43,403 nt of DNA. Source: Lachnospiraceae bacterium. GTDB taxonomy: Bacteria; Bacillota; Clostridia; Lachnospirales; Lachnospiraceae. Made by a program: the position numbers and the translations under genes. The DNA is taken from the NCBI GenBank assembly GCA_024691015.1, contig JAILOD010000093.1, forward strand, positions 1 through 43,403, written 5' to 3'. Shown here in pieces: positions 9,103-18,274 of this stretch; position 1 is the first letter of the stretch, and the number at the start of each line of letters is the position of its first letter. Under the pieces are notes generated by a model. The model had not been told where the DNA came from. It ran no database searches and saw only the letters and a program-made list of their open reading frames with translations.

Positions 9103-10823
9103 GCCAGACTTTTAATTACTTCTGCTTTCAAAGACTCAAGCTTCTTCTCGGCATCCTCCAGTGAGCTGCCCTTAACACCCATGTAGAATTTGATCTTGGG
9201 CTCTGTACCTGAAGGCCTTACACAGCACCAGGAATTATTCTCAAGATCAAAGTACAGAACGTTTGACTTCGGAAGTCCGGTCTTACCCTTCTCTCCGGTC
9301 TCGTTATTTATGGTAACATCGGCATCATAATCCCTGAATTCCTTAACCTTAAGCTCTCCGAATGCCTTAGGAGGATTATTTCTTGCCTTGTCCATAATAG
9401 CCTTTATCTGCTCGGCTCCGTCTATACCCTTTAAGGTAACGGTGTGGATTCCCTCCTTAAAGTATCCGTATTTATCGTAAATGCGGATCATCTCATCCCA
9501 GAGGGTACGCCCGTTCTTCTTTGCAAAGGCAGCAGCCTCGGCAAGACACATAACCGCAACGATGGCATCCTTATCACGAGCATGTGTACCTACAAGACAA
9601 CCGTAGGACTCTTCAAGACCGAATACATATTCATTGCTTCCTGTCTGCTCAAACAGCTTGATCTGCTCTCCGATATATTTAAATCCCGTAAGAACCTCGA
9701 TAAGCTTTAAGCCGTAATCCTCAGCAATAGGATCTGCAAGATTTGTGGTAACTATGGTCTTAACCAGCGCTCCGTTTGAAGGAAGCTTTCCTGCAGCCTT
9801 AAGCTCCTTCATTCTGTATTCACCGATCAGCATTCCGGACATATTTCCGGTAAAGCCGATATATTCTCCGCTCTTTGTATCATATGCGTAAACACCGAGA
9901 CGGTCGGCATCGGGATCCGTTGCCATAACAATGTCGGCCTTCTTCTCTTTAGCGAGATTGAGCGCATATGTGAATGCCTTGGGATCCTCGGGGTTGGGAT
10001 ATTCAAGAGTTGTAAACTTGGGATCCGGCTCCTCCTGCTCGGGAACAACAAAAACATTCTTAAAGCCGAGCTCCTTTAATATCCTCTGAACAGGCACATT
10101 ACCGGTGCCGTGGAAAGGCGTATAAACGATGGTGATCTTTTCTGCCATTTCCTGGATAACATCCGGATGAAGGATAAGCTTTTTGAGCTCTGCCATGTAC
10201 TTGTCATCAATATCCTTTCCGATAACCTCATACAGGCCCTTTTTCATTGCTTCATCCTTGTCCATGGTTTTTGCGTCGGAATACTTCTCAACCGCATTAA
10301 CCTCATTTATGATGGCTGTATCTCTGGGAGAAGCTACCTGAGCTCCGTCTTCCCAATAAACTTTATAGCCGTTGTATTCAGGGGGATTATGAGATGCCGT
10401 AACTACGATACCCGCTGTACATCCCAATGTACGAAGAGCAAATGACAGCTCCGGTGTAGGACGAAGTGAATCAAATACATATGCTTTAATACCGTTTGCC
10501 GCAAGGCAGAGAGCTGCCACATCGGCGAATTCGGGACTCATAAAACGACAGTCATATGCAATTGCAACACCCTTGGCCTGAGTACCTTCTTTAAGGATGT
10601 AATTTGCAAGACCCTGAGTAGCACGACGAACGGTATATATATTCATACGGTTGGACCCGGCAGCGATGATTCCTCTAAGTCCGCCTGTTCCAAATTCAAG
10701 ATCTTTGTAAAACCTTTCCTGGATCTCATTGTCATCATCCTTAATAGCCGCAAGCTCCGCCTTTGTCTCGGCATCAAAATAAGGATCATTCAGCCAATAA
10801 TCGTAGTTTTCCTTGTATCCCAT
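9099..10823 (-). CDS. pgcA: Phospho-sugar mutase (phosphoglucomutase/phosphomannomutase, PgcA type)
   Basis: GTGGLRGIIAAGSNRMN, VVTASHNPPEYNGYKVY, ATDPDADRLG, RPSGTEPKIKFY. Confidence 0.93.
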   Translation of the reverse strand: MGYKENYDYWLNDPYFDAETKAELAAIKDDDNEIQERFYKDLEFGTGGLRGIIAAGSNRMNIYTVRRATQGLANYILKEGTQAKGVAIAYDCRFMSPEFADVAALCLAANGIKAYVFDSLRPTPELSFALRTLGCTAGIVVTASHNPPEYNGYKVYWEDGAQVASPRDTAIINEVNAVEKYSDAKTMDKDEAMKKGLYEVIGKDIDDKYMAELKKLILHPDVIQEMAEKITIVYTPFHGTGNVPVQRILKELGFKNVFVVPEQEEPDPKFTTLEYPNPEDPKAFTYALNLAKEKKADIVMATDPDADRLGVYAYDTKSGEYIGFTGNMSGMLIGEYRMKELKAAGKLPSNGALVKTIVTTNLADPIAEDYGLKLIEVLTGFKYIGEQIKLFEQTGSNEYVFGLEESYGCLVGTHARDKDAIVAVMCLAEAAAFAKKNGRTLWDEMIRIYDKYGYFKEGIHTVTLKGIDGAEQIKAIMDKARNNPPKAFGELKVKEFRDYDADVTINNETGEKGKTGLPKSNVLYFDLENNSWCCVRPSGTEPKIKFYMGVKGSSLEDAEKKLESLKAEVIKSLA

Positions 10824-10919
10824 AACTCAACCTCCAATATTTTTTTATTTCCTGCTTTTAAAGCAGCTTTAAGGTTTATATGTGAATAAACCCTAACGTT
10901 TATTATAACATAACAGCCC

Positions 10920-12956
10920 TTAATCCGAAACCATGGCCACATTACTTTTTAGAGTGTAATTGCTGTGATCAAGAGAAAAATTCGGATTGAAATACGGATC
11001 TCCCTTTTCCAGGTCCTCCTTCCATTTATCCCTGAACCTTGCAGCCTCTTCGTCATATCTCTTCGCCTTCGCCGAATCGCTTCCGTCAACATCATTTCCT
11101 CTTGAAGCAGATTCGTAATGGAAGAGCTCTGCAAAGGGAGTAAATACATTCAACAGCCCCTGATGCCTCAGCTTCAGGCAGAAGTCAACATCGTTTAAAG
11201 CCACGGCAAAGTCTTCGTCAAAGCCTCCGACTCTGTTAAAATCTTCTCTGGATACCATAAGAGCGGCTCCCGTTACCGCCGAAACGTCCTGGGCATACAT
11301 AAGCCTTCCCATATAACCGAGATTATCTCTGGACAATCCGTAATGAGTATGTCCCGCTGTTCTGTGGGCACCGAGACCTATAACTATTCCTGCATGCTGG
11401 ATCGTGTAATCTTCATAATAGAGCTTTGCTCCTACGGCACCTACATCCCTCCTCTGGGCATACATAAGAAGCTCTTCCATCCAGGTTCTGGTGATCACCT
11501 CCGTGTCGTTATTTAAGAGCAGCAGATAATCACCGTCTGAATTTGCAACACCAAAGTTTATGAGTGCCGAGAAATTAAAGCCCTCTTTATCGTATTTTAC
11601 AACCTTTACAACCGGAACACTTTCCAGCTCCTTATAATAATCAAAGGTTGCTGCGTCTTTACTGTTGTTTTCCACCACGACTATCTCATAGTTTTCATAG
11701 GACGAACGCGTGATCACAGAATCAATGCATCGTTTCAGGTCGTCCCTGTGATCCGAACTGGGTATTATGATGCTTATTTTCTTTTTTTCAGTGATCGCAT
11801 AGCGGATCCTGAAAATAGTCGCAAACGCCTTTGTGCTTTCCACCTCAAAATCTTTAAAGCCCTTGGATTTAAGATAGGCCGAAACCGTTCCCTTTGCCGC
11901 GTTTATGGCATAGGTCTTGGCGTTTATGTCGGCCGCCGTAGAACCGGCGTGGCTTCTCCAGTAATAAAAGATATGCGGTACATGCTTTATAAGATGTGCC
12001 TTATCCGTCAGACGCAATATCATATCATGATCCTGGCTTCCGTCAAATTCGCGTCTGAAGCGTCCCGCCCTCTCGGAGAGTTCCCTTGTGAAGGCCGAAA
12101 AATGGCAGATATAATTGTTTGCGCAAAGGTTATCTATGGCAAATTCCGGTTTGAAATGCAGGGTGATCATATTGTTAATGCTCTCTCCCTGAAATGTTGC
12201 CTCATCACAATAAAGAAAATCAGCTCCGCTTTTCTCTATCTCCTTCATGTAATAAAAGAGCACCGAGGGATGCAGAAGATCATCATGATCCAAAAGAGCA
12301 ATGTAATCTCCCTTTGCCAGTTCAAAGCACTCATTGGTATTATCGGAAATACCCATATTCTTTATTCTCTTGTAGCTTATACGACTCTCTCCGGTCGGAC
12401 TTATTTCCCTGTCCTTTTTGATATATTCGTCAACTATCTCTCCGACATAGATATGCTCCTTATCGGACCCGTCGGCAAGACAAAGCTGCCAGTATGAATA
12501 TGTCTGCGCCGTTACGGACTCTATCATCTCTCTTAAAAACTTTTCCGGAGTATTATACAGAGGCACAAGTATCGAAAAAACATGTTTTTCCTTAAAAACG
12601 GTATCCCGCTGCCTTGCAGCTTCCTCGGGTGAAGGAAAGCTTGCCGTACCATGAAGCTTATATGCATTTCTTTCAATCTTCTTGGACTTAAGCTTCTCTA
12701 TGACATTCTTAAGATTTCCGTAGCGTTTTACTCTGATAACCGCGTTTTTAAACCTGGCCCATAAATTTCTGACAGGCCTTATAAGCTTAAACAGGGTGCT
12801 GTTCTTTACCTTGCCCAGTTTTCTGTTCAGCTCCGCATTTTCCTCCTCAAGAGTTACGATCGCCCGGGTCAGTTCTTCGTTCTTCTTTGTTTCCTTTTCG
12901 TAAAGACCCTTGTAATACTCCTCAAGGTTCATTCCTTCGTTGTTTTTATCCGACAT
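10920..12956 (-). CDS. Bi-domain GT2 glycosyltransferase with N-terminal coiled coil
   Basis: Two complete GT2 domains: FSILVPLYNTPEKFLREMIESV...LLDHDDLLHPS and ISIIIPSSDHRDDLKRCIDSV...LLLNNDTEV...GGFDEDFAVALNDVDFCLKL. Confidence 0.92.
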   Translation of the reverse strand: MSDKNNEGMNLEEYYKGLYEKETKKNEELTRAIVTLEEENAELNRKLGKVKNSTLFKLIRPVRNLWARFKNAVIRVKRYGNLKNVIEKLKSKKIERNAYKLHGTASFPSPEEAARQRDTVFKEKHVFSILVPLYNTPEKFLREMIESVTAQTYSYWQLCLADGSDKEHIYVGEIVDEYIKKDREISPTGESRISYKRIKNMGISDNTNECFELAKGDYIALLDHDDLLHPSVLFYYMKEIEKSGADFLYCDEATFQGESINNMITLHFKPEFAIDNLCANNYICHFSAFTRELSERAGRFRREFDGSQDHDMILRLTDKAHLIKHVPHIFYYWRSHAGSTAADINAKTYAINAAKGTVSAYLKSKGFKDFEVESTKAFATIFRIRYAITEKKKISIIIPSSDHRDDLKRCIDSVITRSSYENYEIVVVENNSKDAATFDYYKELESVPVVKVVKYDKEGFNFSALINFGVANSDGDYLLLLNNDTEVITRTWMEELLMYAQRRDVGAVGAKLYYEDYTIQHAGIVIGLGAHRTAGHTHYGLSRDNLGYMGRLMYAQDVSAVTGAALMVSREDFNRVGGFDEDFAVALNDVDFCLKLRHQGLLNVFTPFAELFHYESASRGNDVDGSDSAKAKRYDEEAARFRDKWKEDLEKGDPYFNPNFSLDHSNYTLKSNVAMVSD

Positions 12957-14761
12957 ACATTCTCCTTGATAAAGCCCTTTATTTTACCTTCGCCAGAACC
13001 GCTCACAAAGGCCAGGCTTATCATATATTCCTTTGCCTCGTCAAAAAGACGTGCATCAATATGCGCTTCATATCCGCAAAAATCTATACCCTTCTTTTTC
13101 GAAAAGACTTCCGTAACGTCCTTTCTGTATATATCGCTTACACTCACCCGGAAAGCGTTGTCCCCGTCCTCTATTATAAGTTCTCTTCTGTATTTATCCG
13201 CGAATAATACGTTTAAAAAGCTCCAGCCCCGGATCAGATAATAGTTCTCCTGCCCGTTGGCATCACTTATGACATATTCCGTGCTCTCGGCGGAAAAGTT
13301 CAGCTCCTTATCCGACAGCTCCTTAAGATTACTCTTATGATCACAGCGACTAAGCTTATCAGTCAAAGGTATATCCTCCCCGGGTCTTATATAGTTAATA
13401 TCATAATCAAGTCCGGTTTCGGTAAGATTATCACTGTAATACGGATCCCCTTTTTTCAGAAATTCTTCGTGTTTCCCGTAAAAATATTCCTTTTCTTTTA
13501 TAAGCCTTTCATATGCAACCCGGTCTTTAAGGTCGTTTCCCCTCGAAATGCTTTCATGATGAATAAGATGCCTGCTGTTGAGACATACCGAACGAAAACC
13601 CTTTTCAACCAGATCCAGGCAAAGATCGGTATCCGTATATGATACGGCCAGCTCTTCATCAAAACCGCCTATCGATATAAACTTCTTCTTTTCGACCATA
13701 AGCGCGGCCCCGGTAACTGCCAACACATTTATATCTCTTCTGTTTACACCATGATAATAGACCTCACTATCGGGATAACCGTTCAGCTTATGTGAAGGCC
13801 CGCTCTTTAACAAACTTATGCCCGCATGCTGTATAAGCTCCTCGCCCGGATACAAAAGCTTTATCCCTACGGCTCCCACATCATCCTTTAACGCCTTATG
13901 AGCCATCCTCTTAAGAAAGCTTACCTTTCCGGGTATCTCAATATCGTCGTTTAAAAACAGCAGGATGTCACCCGCTGCCTCTTTGGCACCGATATTGTTC
14001 ATGACAGAATATAAAAAGGGCATTTCCCTGTATATATATTTAAACCCGTATTCCCCGGCCTGCTCTGAGTATTCCTTCTTATTACCCGGATCGCTGCCGT
14101 TGTCTACAACGATTATCTCCAGGTCTGTCTCTTCCTTTTCTGCCAGCTTCTTAAGTCCGCTTATACATCTCTTAAGAAGTCCGGGATGATCCTTTGACAG
14201 AATAATGGCGGAAACCTTACAGCTCTCATCCTTGTGTGTGTCATTATCCCTTACGGAATACTCTATATCACGTCCGTCATATGCAGAAAACAGCACCTCA
14301 GGAATGTGAACGATCTCTTTTTCCCTTTTCACCGCCTCCCTGAAGCACTCCTTGAGATACTCCGGAGACGAAGGACTGTAGGCATAATTTTTTCTTACAA
14401 AAAGCTCAATTTCCTTATCAACAAGAGTTAATGCTCCCGGATAATAAAAGCTCTTTAATGTATCCGGTGAATAGTCCGGCTTGAAAAAGGGATCCTTCCT
14501 TCCCGCTCCCCTGTCATAGACGTCTTCATCAAAATAAATGATCCCGGGACGCTCTTCTCCGATAACGTTAAGTATACGTCCCGCAAAATGCTCCGCTCTT
14601 TCTCCGTCCTTTAAAACACAGAATACATAATCCTTTTCCAGATCCTTCATTGCAGTATTTTCATTCAAAAGACCCGAAAAATTTTCGTTTTCCTTTATCC
14701 AGTATTTATAGGGATTTTCCCATTTATCCTTGGCAAGCTTTACAGCCTTTTTATCTATCAA
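12929..14761 (-). CDS. GT2 glycosyltransferase: degenerate first module, intact second GT2 domain, C-terminal beta-rich domain
   Basis: KVSAIILSKDHPGLLKRCISGL, VVDNGSDPGN, LFLNDDIEI, GGFDEELAVSYTDTDLCLDL; the N-terminus aligns only with the distal part of a GT2 domain (IIYFDEDVYD...FFKPDYSPD). Confidence 0.88.
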   Translation of the reverse strand: MIDKKAVKLAKDKWENPYKYWIKENENFSGLLNENTAMKDLEKDYVFCVLKDGERAEHFAGRILNVIGEERPGIIYFDEDVYDRGAGRKDPFFKPDYSPDTLKSFYYPGALTLVDKEIELFVRKNYAYSPSSPEYLKECFREAVKREKEIVHIPEVLFSAYDGRDIEYSVRDNDTHKDESCKVSAIILSKDHPGLLKRCISGLKKLAEKEETDLEIIVVDNGSDPGNKKEYSEQAGEYGFKYIYREMPFLYSVMNNIGAKEAAGDILLFLNDDIEIPGKVSFLKRMAHKALKDDVGAVGIKLLYPGEELIQHAGISLLKSGPSHKLNGYPDSEVYYHGVNRRDINVLAVTGAALMVEKKKFISIGGFDEELAVSYTDTDLCLDLVEKGFRSVCLNSRHLIHHESISRGNDLKDRVAYERLIKEKEYFYGKHEEFLKKGDPYYSDNLTETGLDYDINYIRPGEDIPLTDKLSRCDHKSNLKELSDKELNFSAESTEYVISDANGQENYYLIRGWSFLNVLFADKYRRELIIEDGDNAFRVSVSDIYRKDVTEVFSKKKGIDFCGYEAHIDARLFDEAKEYMISLAFVSGSGEGKIKGFIKENVCRIKTTKE

Positions 14762-14770
14762 AATTTAACC

Positions 14771-16975
14771 TCAAAGTTTGATCCAGGAATAGGGATCCGA
14801 ATCCCTTCCCGCGATCTTATTGAACAGACTCTTTCTCTGCTCTCTCTTTTCATATACCAGATGGTCTACGGGCCGTCTGTACTTCTCTTCAATGGTACCG
14901 ATCTCGTATTCCATATGTACCTTATTACCCGACCAGGTGTTTTCTATAAGAAGCTGCGGGTCGTTTGTATCGAAATAAACTATTCCATGCCCCATAACCT
15001 CACCATTACACATGATCGGCGTCTCCTTACCGTTTATCCTGCACTTGATAAGCTTTATCTGACAATGATAATCCGCAGGATCTATGCGCAGTGAAACACA
15101 TTTGGGCGGAATAACGGTATCTAATATGACCCTGTCACCATCCTCCAATCCTGCCGTAACATAGCAGGTATTTTCCTCATCAAAGCCGTTACCGTAATCC
15201 ATATAGAGCTTTACTCTTTCCGGCCTCTTAAGTGCTCTCGAGAGACGATATGCCCTCTCAAAGCTTATGTTGTTCCTTCCGAAGATCGAATACAGCTTTA
15301 ACAGAGAGAAGCTGTCCCCGGCAATATAATGCTGGAAGGACGACTCCATTCTGGCAAAGATCCTCATCTCTTCCTCTTTGATACCCGCCATTTCATACGG
15401 TTTTGTATCACCTAAGGTATCCAGCCCCATTTCTCTCATATAATAAAATATAGCCCTGTACATCACATATTTTATGGGAACGGGGAAATCAAAGGACCAT
15501 TCATAATCTATGATATTCCACTCACTGCTTATTATTATATTTGAAAAAATAAGGTCAATGTTTGTGATCTTTAAGGATTTTTCACCGTCAGGCAGCTTTG
15601 CATCCCCGAAAACCTTTTTAAACTCATCGGTAACAACAAAAGTCTCCGTCGCAAGAGAGTTCAGGATATTTATATATTTCTGCACAATAACTTCCGCACC
15701 GGTCTGATTCCCGATATCCAGAAGTCCGTCTATGGCCTCGGCCAGAGTCGTTCCTTTGATATATTCAAACTCCAGTCCTTTAAAGTCATCCCCTTGTGTG
15801 ACACTCTTACATACATTGGGCTTAAACTCCGTGCCCTCAAACTGCTCGCACTGTTTTTTGTAAAGGTTCTCCATCTGTTTAAGATGCTGTTTCGCACCCT
15901 CTGAATAGGGATATTTGAACACACTTCTGTTTCCGTCCTCATCCTCGGTGATATCGGTACGGATACAGAGCTCCGGCCTTCTCTCGTTTGAATGCTTCGA
16001 AAAAATGACCTTCGTTTCCTTTTTGTTGTTATTATCGTTTTTCTTAAGCTCAACCCAGAAGGAATTGGCAAACATCGGGAAGGTTCCGCTTTGAGCCGCT
16101 TCTTCAAGTGCTTTGTTTTCACTGAACAGCGTCAGTCTTTCACCGTCGAAATTCAGATTTTTCATGTTCAGCTCGCCGCTCCCGGGCAGCCTGTCATCCG
16201 AAAACAACGTGCAAGGCAGCTTGTAATCCGGATACGGATACATAAATCTGAATTCGTAGCCGTTACGGTTAAACAGAGCCTCCAGCTCCGGCTTTGAAAA
16301 GGTTCTGACTTCGGTCGTTTCCCTGTATCCTTCTATTCCATCAAAGAATTTACCTGTGTGATCCTCTCTTGCACCCGCAAAATATTTGATCCCGTATTTA
16401 TTCTCAATTGCTATTATGATCTTACCGTTTTCCTTAAGATGCTCTCCCATCCTCTCAAGCATGGCATCATAAGGATTATCATCATCCACATAGGCTCCGG
16501 AATATTCCAGCACACCTATCAAAAGGATATAGTCATATTTTTCCTTAAGATTTTTTTCTATATCCATAAAATTACCGATCTTGATCTCGATATTTTCATA
16601 ATTGTTTCTTGTGGCATTTATAAGGCTTCTTTTAGCGGAAAGCTCTATACAGGTAACACGCCCGGCCTTTTTTGCAAGTGTTCCCGTTATCGCACCGCAG
16701 CCGGCACCCACCTCCAGAACGCTGTCATTTTTTGTAAGCGGCAGAAAATCAACTATATTGCCTCTTATATGTGAAAGATGATATAAGGTATTCCAGCTTC
16801 CGCTCTCGGCTATCGCTCTGTTGTATTCCTCTGCAGGCCTGTTTCTTACGATCTTTAAAAGCTCGTCCTCGGCCGAACCTTCGGAATACATATCCTTCCC
16901 GAAATAATAGGTTTTATCAAGCGTTACCTTGCCGTCATATTGTTCTTTGTTTTTATCCTTATTTTTCTCTTCCAT
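14771..16975 (-). CDS. Class I SAM methyltransferase fused to a protein-kinase-like domain and a C-terminal beta-rich domain (WbdD-like architecture)
   Basis: SAM motif I SVLEVGAGCGAITGTLAKK; kinase-like SVFKYPYSEGAKQHLKQMENLY, GLEFEYIKGTTLAEAI, NIDLIFSNIIISSEWNIIDYEW; overlaps wzt by 17 nt. Confidence 0.82.
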   Translation of the reverse strand: MEEKNKDKNKEQYDGKVTLDKTYYFGKDMYSEGSAEDELLKIVRNRPAEEYNRAIAESGSWNTLYHLSHIRGNIVDFLPLTKNDSVLEVGAGCGAITGTLAKKAGRVTCIELSAKRSLINATRNNYENIEIKIGNFMDIEKNLKEKYDYILLIGVLEYSGAYVDDDNPYDAMLERMGEHLKENGKIIIAIENKYGIKYFAGAREDHTGKFFDGIEGYRETTEVRTFSKPELEALFNRNGYEFRFMYPYPDYKLPCTLFSDDRLPGSGELNMKNLNFDGERLTLFSENKALEEAAQSGTFPMFANSFWVELKKNDNNNKKETKVIFSKHSNERRPELCIRTDITEDEDGNRSVFKYPYSEGAKQHLKQMENLYKKQCEQFEGTEFKPNVCKSVTQGDDFKGLEFEYIKGTTLAEAIDGLLDIGNQTGAEVIVQKYINILNSLATETFVVTDEFKKVFGDAKLPDGEKSLKITNIDLIFSNIIISSEWNIIDYEWSFDFPVPIKYVMYRAIFYYMREMGLDTLGDTKPYEMAGIKEEEMRIFARMESSFQHYIAGDSFSLLKLYSIFGRNNISFERAYRLSRALKRPERVKLYMDYGNGFDEENTCYVTAGLEDGDRVILDTVIPPKCVSLRIDPADYHCQIKLIKCRINGKETPIMCNGEVMGHGIVYFDTNDPQLLIENTWSGNKVHMEYEIGTIEEKYRRPVDHLVYEKREQRKSLFNKIAGRDSDPYSWIKL

Positions 16976-18263
16976 TCTTTTCCTTCTTCTCTATTACTAC
17001 TTCACTTCCGCAATCATAATATCCTACCGTATCATGAGATGAAACGACGGTTATATTGAACACATCATACATCCTGCTGTAGACCGTAAATTCACCTTCC
17101 CTGTAACCGGTGCACCCAAGCGAAATAAGGTATTCGCCTCCCTGAAGTGTCATTTCCTGGGTAAAGGTGACTATAAGCTCGTCCCCGTCCTGCTCGGTTC
17201 CGGTACTGAGCTTTTCAAACATGGTATTCGTTCCCGTGATCTCCACTCCGTAGCGGTTCTTAAAGGACAATGCAACTATGGGCTCGTTTACCGTTGCATG
17301 AAAGGCCACTCTGACCTTTACGGTAAAGGTATCACCCTTTATTATCGTATTGGTGATGATACCGCTGTTATCTATACAGCAGAAATCTACTATATCCGCA
17401 AGCCCGGAGCCGTAAACATCGGCCGACGGACTGAGCACCATCTTATCCTTCCAAAGACCACCGTTTTTCCCGGCTGTTCCCGTAACGTTACCGCTATCGA
17501 GAAGATCACTCCTGTCTGAATCTATCTGATGTACAAGAACCTTCTTGTACATATCTATCATGTCCTTAGGTGTCCCTTCCGCAAGCTTCACACCCTTGTC
17601 TAAGAGCACCACCCTGTCACAGTATTTATTGATACTCGAAAGATCGTGACTTACAAATATTATGGTCTTTCCGTTAGCCTTAAACTCCTCAAATTTGTGG
17701 TAGCACTTATTCTGAAAGAAAACATCCCCGACAGAAAGAGCCTCGTCAACTATCAATATCTCGGGATCTATATTTATAGCCACCGCAAAGGCAAGGCGCA
17801 CGAACATACCGCTCGAATAGGTCTTCACCTTCTGATCGATAAACTCTCCTATATCCGCAAAATCCAGAATGTCCTGCAGTCTCTCATCTATCTCCGCTTT
17901 GGAAAAGCCTATCATGGTTCCGTTGAGATATATGTTTTCCAGTCCCGTAAACTCCATGTTGAACCCGGCCCCCAGCTCCAGAAGAGCCGATATACGTCCG
18001 TTTATCTCAACATTTCCGTCGGTAGGCGATAGAACTCCTGTTATTATCTTTAAGATGGTTGATTTACCCGATCCGTTTGTTCCGATTATGCCAACGGTTT
18101 CACCCTTATCAACGTTAAGTGAAACATCCCTCAGGGCATAATGCTCCCTGTACAGCTTCTTTTTCGAAAGACCGAGCGCATCTATTATGCGATGTCTTTT
18201 GTGATCGTACAGCTTATACATTTTATCCAGGTGTTCAACCTTTATAACCGTTTCAGCCATCAA
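16959..18263 (-). CDS. wzt: Polysaccharide ABC exporter ATP-binding protein with C-terminal Wzt_C-like domain
   Basis: Walker A GTNGSGKST, signature YSSGMFVRLAFAVA, Walker B EILIVDEALSVGD; about 180-aa C-terminal beta domain (FKNRYGVEITGTNT...GGEYLISLGC). Confidence 0.93.
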   Translation of the reverse strand: MMAETVIKVEHLDKMYKLYDHKRHRIIDALGLSKKKLYREHYALRDVSLNVDKGETVGIIGTNGSGKSTILKIITGVLSPTDGNVEINGRISALLELGAGFNMEFTGLENIYLNGTMIGFSKAEIDERLQDILDFADIGEFIDQKVKTYSSGMFVRLAFAVAINIDPEILIVDEALSVGDVFFQNKCYHKFEEFKANGKTIIFVSHDLSSINKYCDRVVLLDKGVKLAEGTPKDMIDMYKKVLVHQIDSDRSDLLDSGNVTGTAGKNGGLWKDKMVLSPSADVYGSGLADIVDFCCIDNSGIITNTIIKGDTFTVKVRVAFHATVNEPIVALSFKNRYGVEITGTNTMFEKLSTGTEQDGDELIVTFTQEMTLQGGEYLISLGCTGYREGEFTVYSRMYDVFNITVVSSHDTVGYYDCGSEVVIEKKEKNGREK

Positions 18264-18274
18264 ACTTTTCTCCG

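Noticed and set aside
10852-10866. Hairpin CTGCTT-TAA-AAGCAG as a terminator
   Set aside because: No U tract on the minus strand; A-rich sequence follows, so it is not an intrinsic terminator.
11748-12497. 249-aa plus-strand ORF
   Set aside because: Antisense shadow of the bi-domain GT2; no RBS or domain support.
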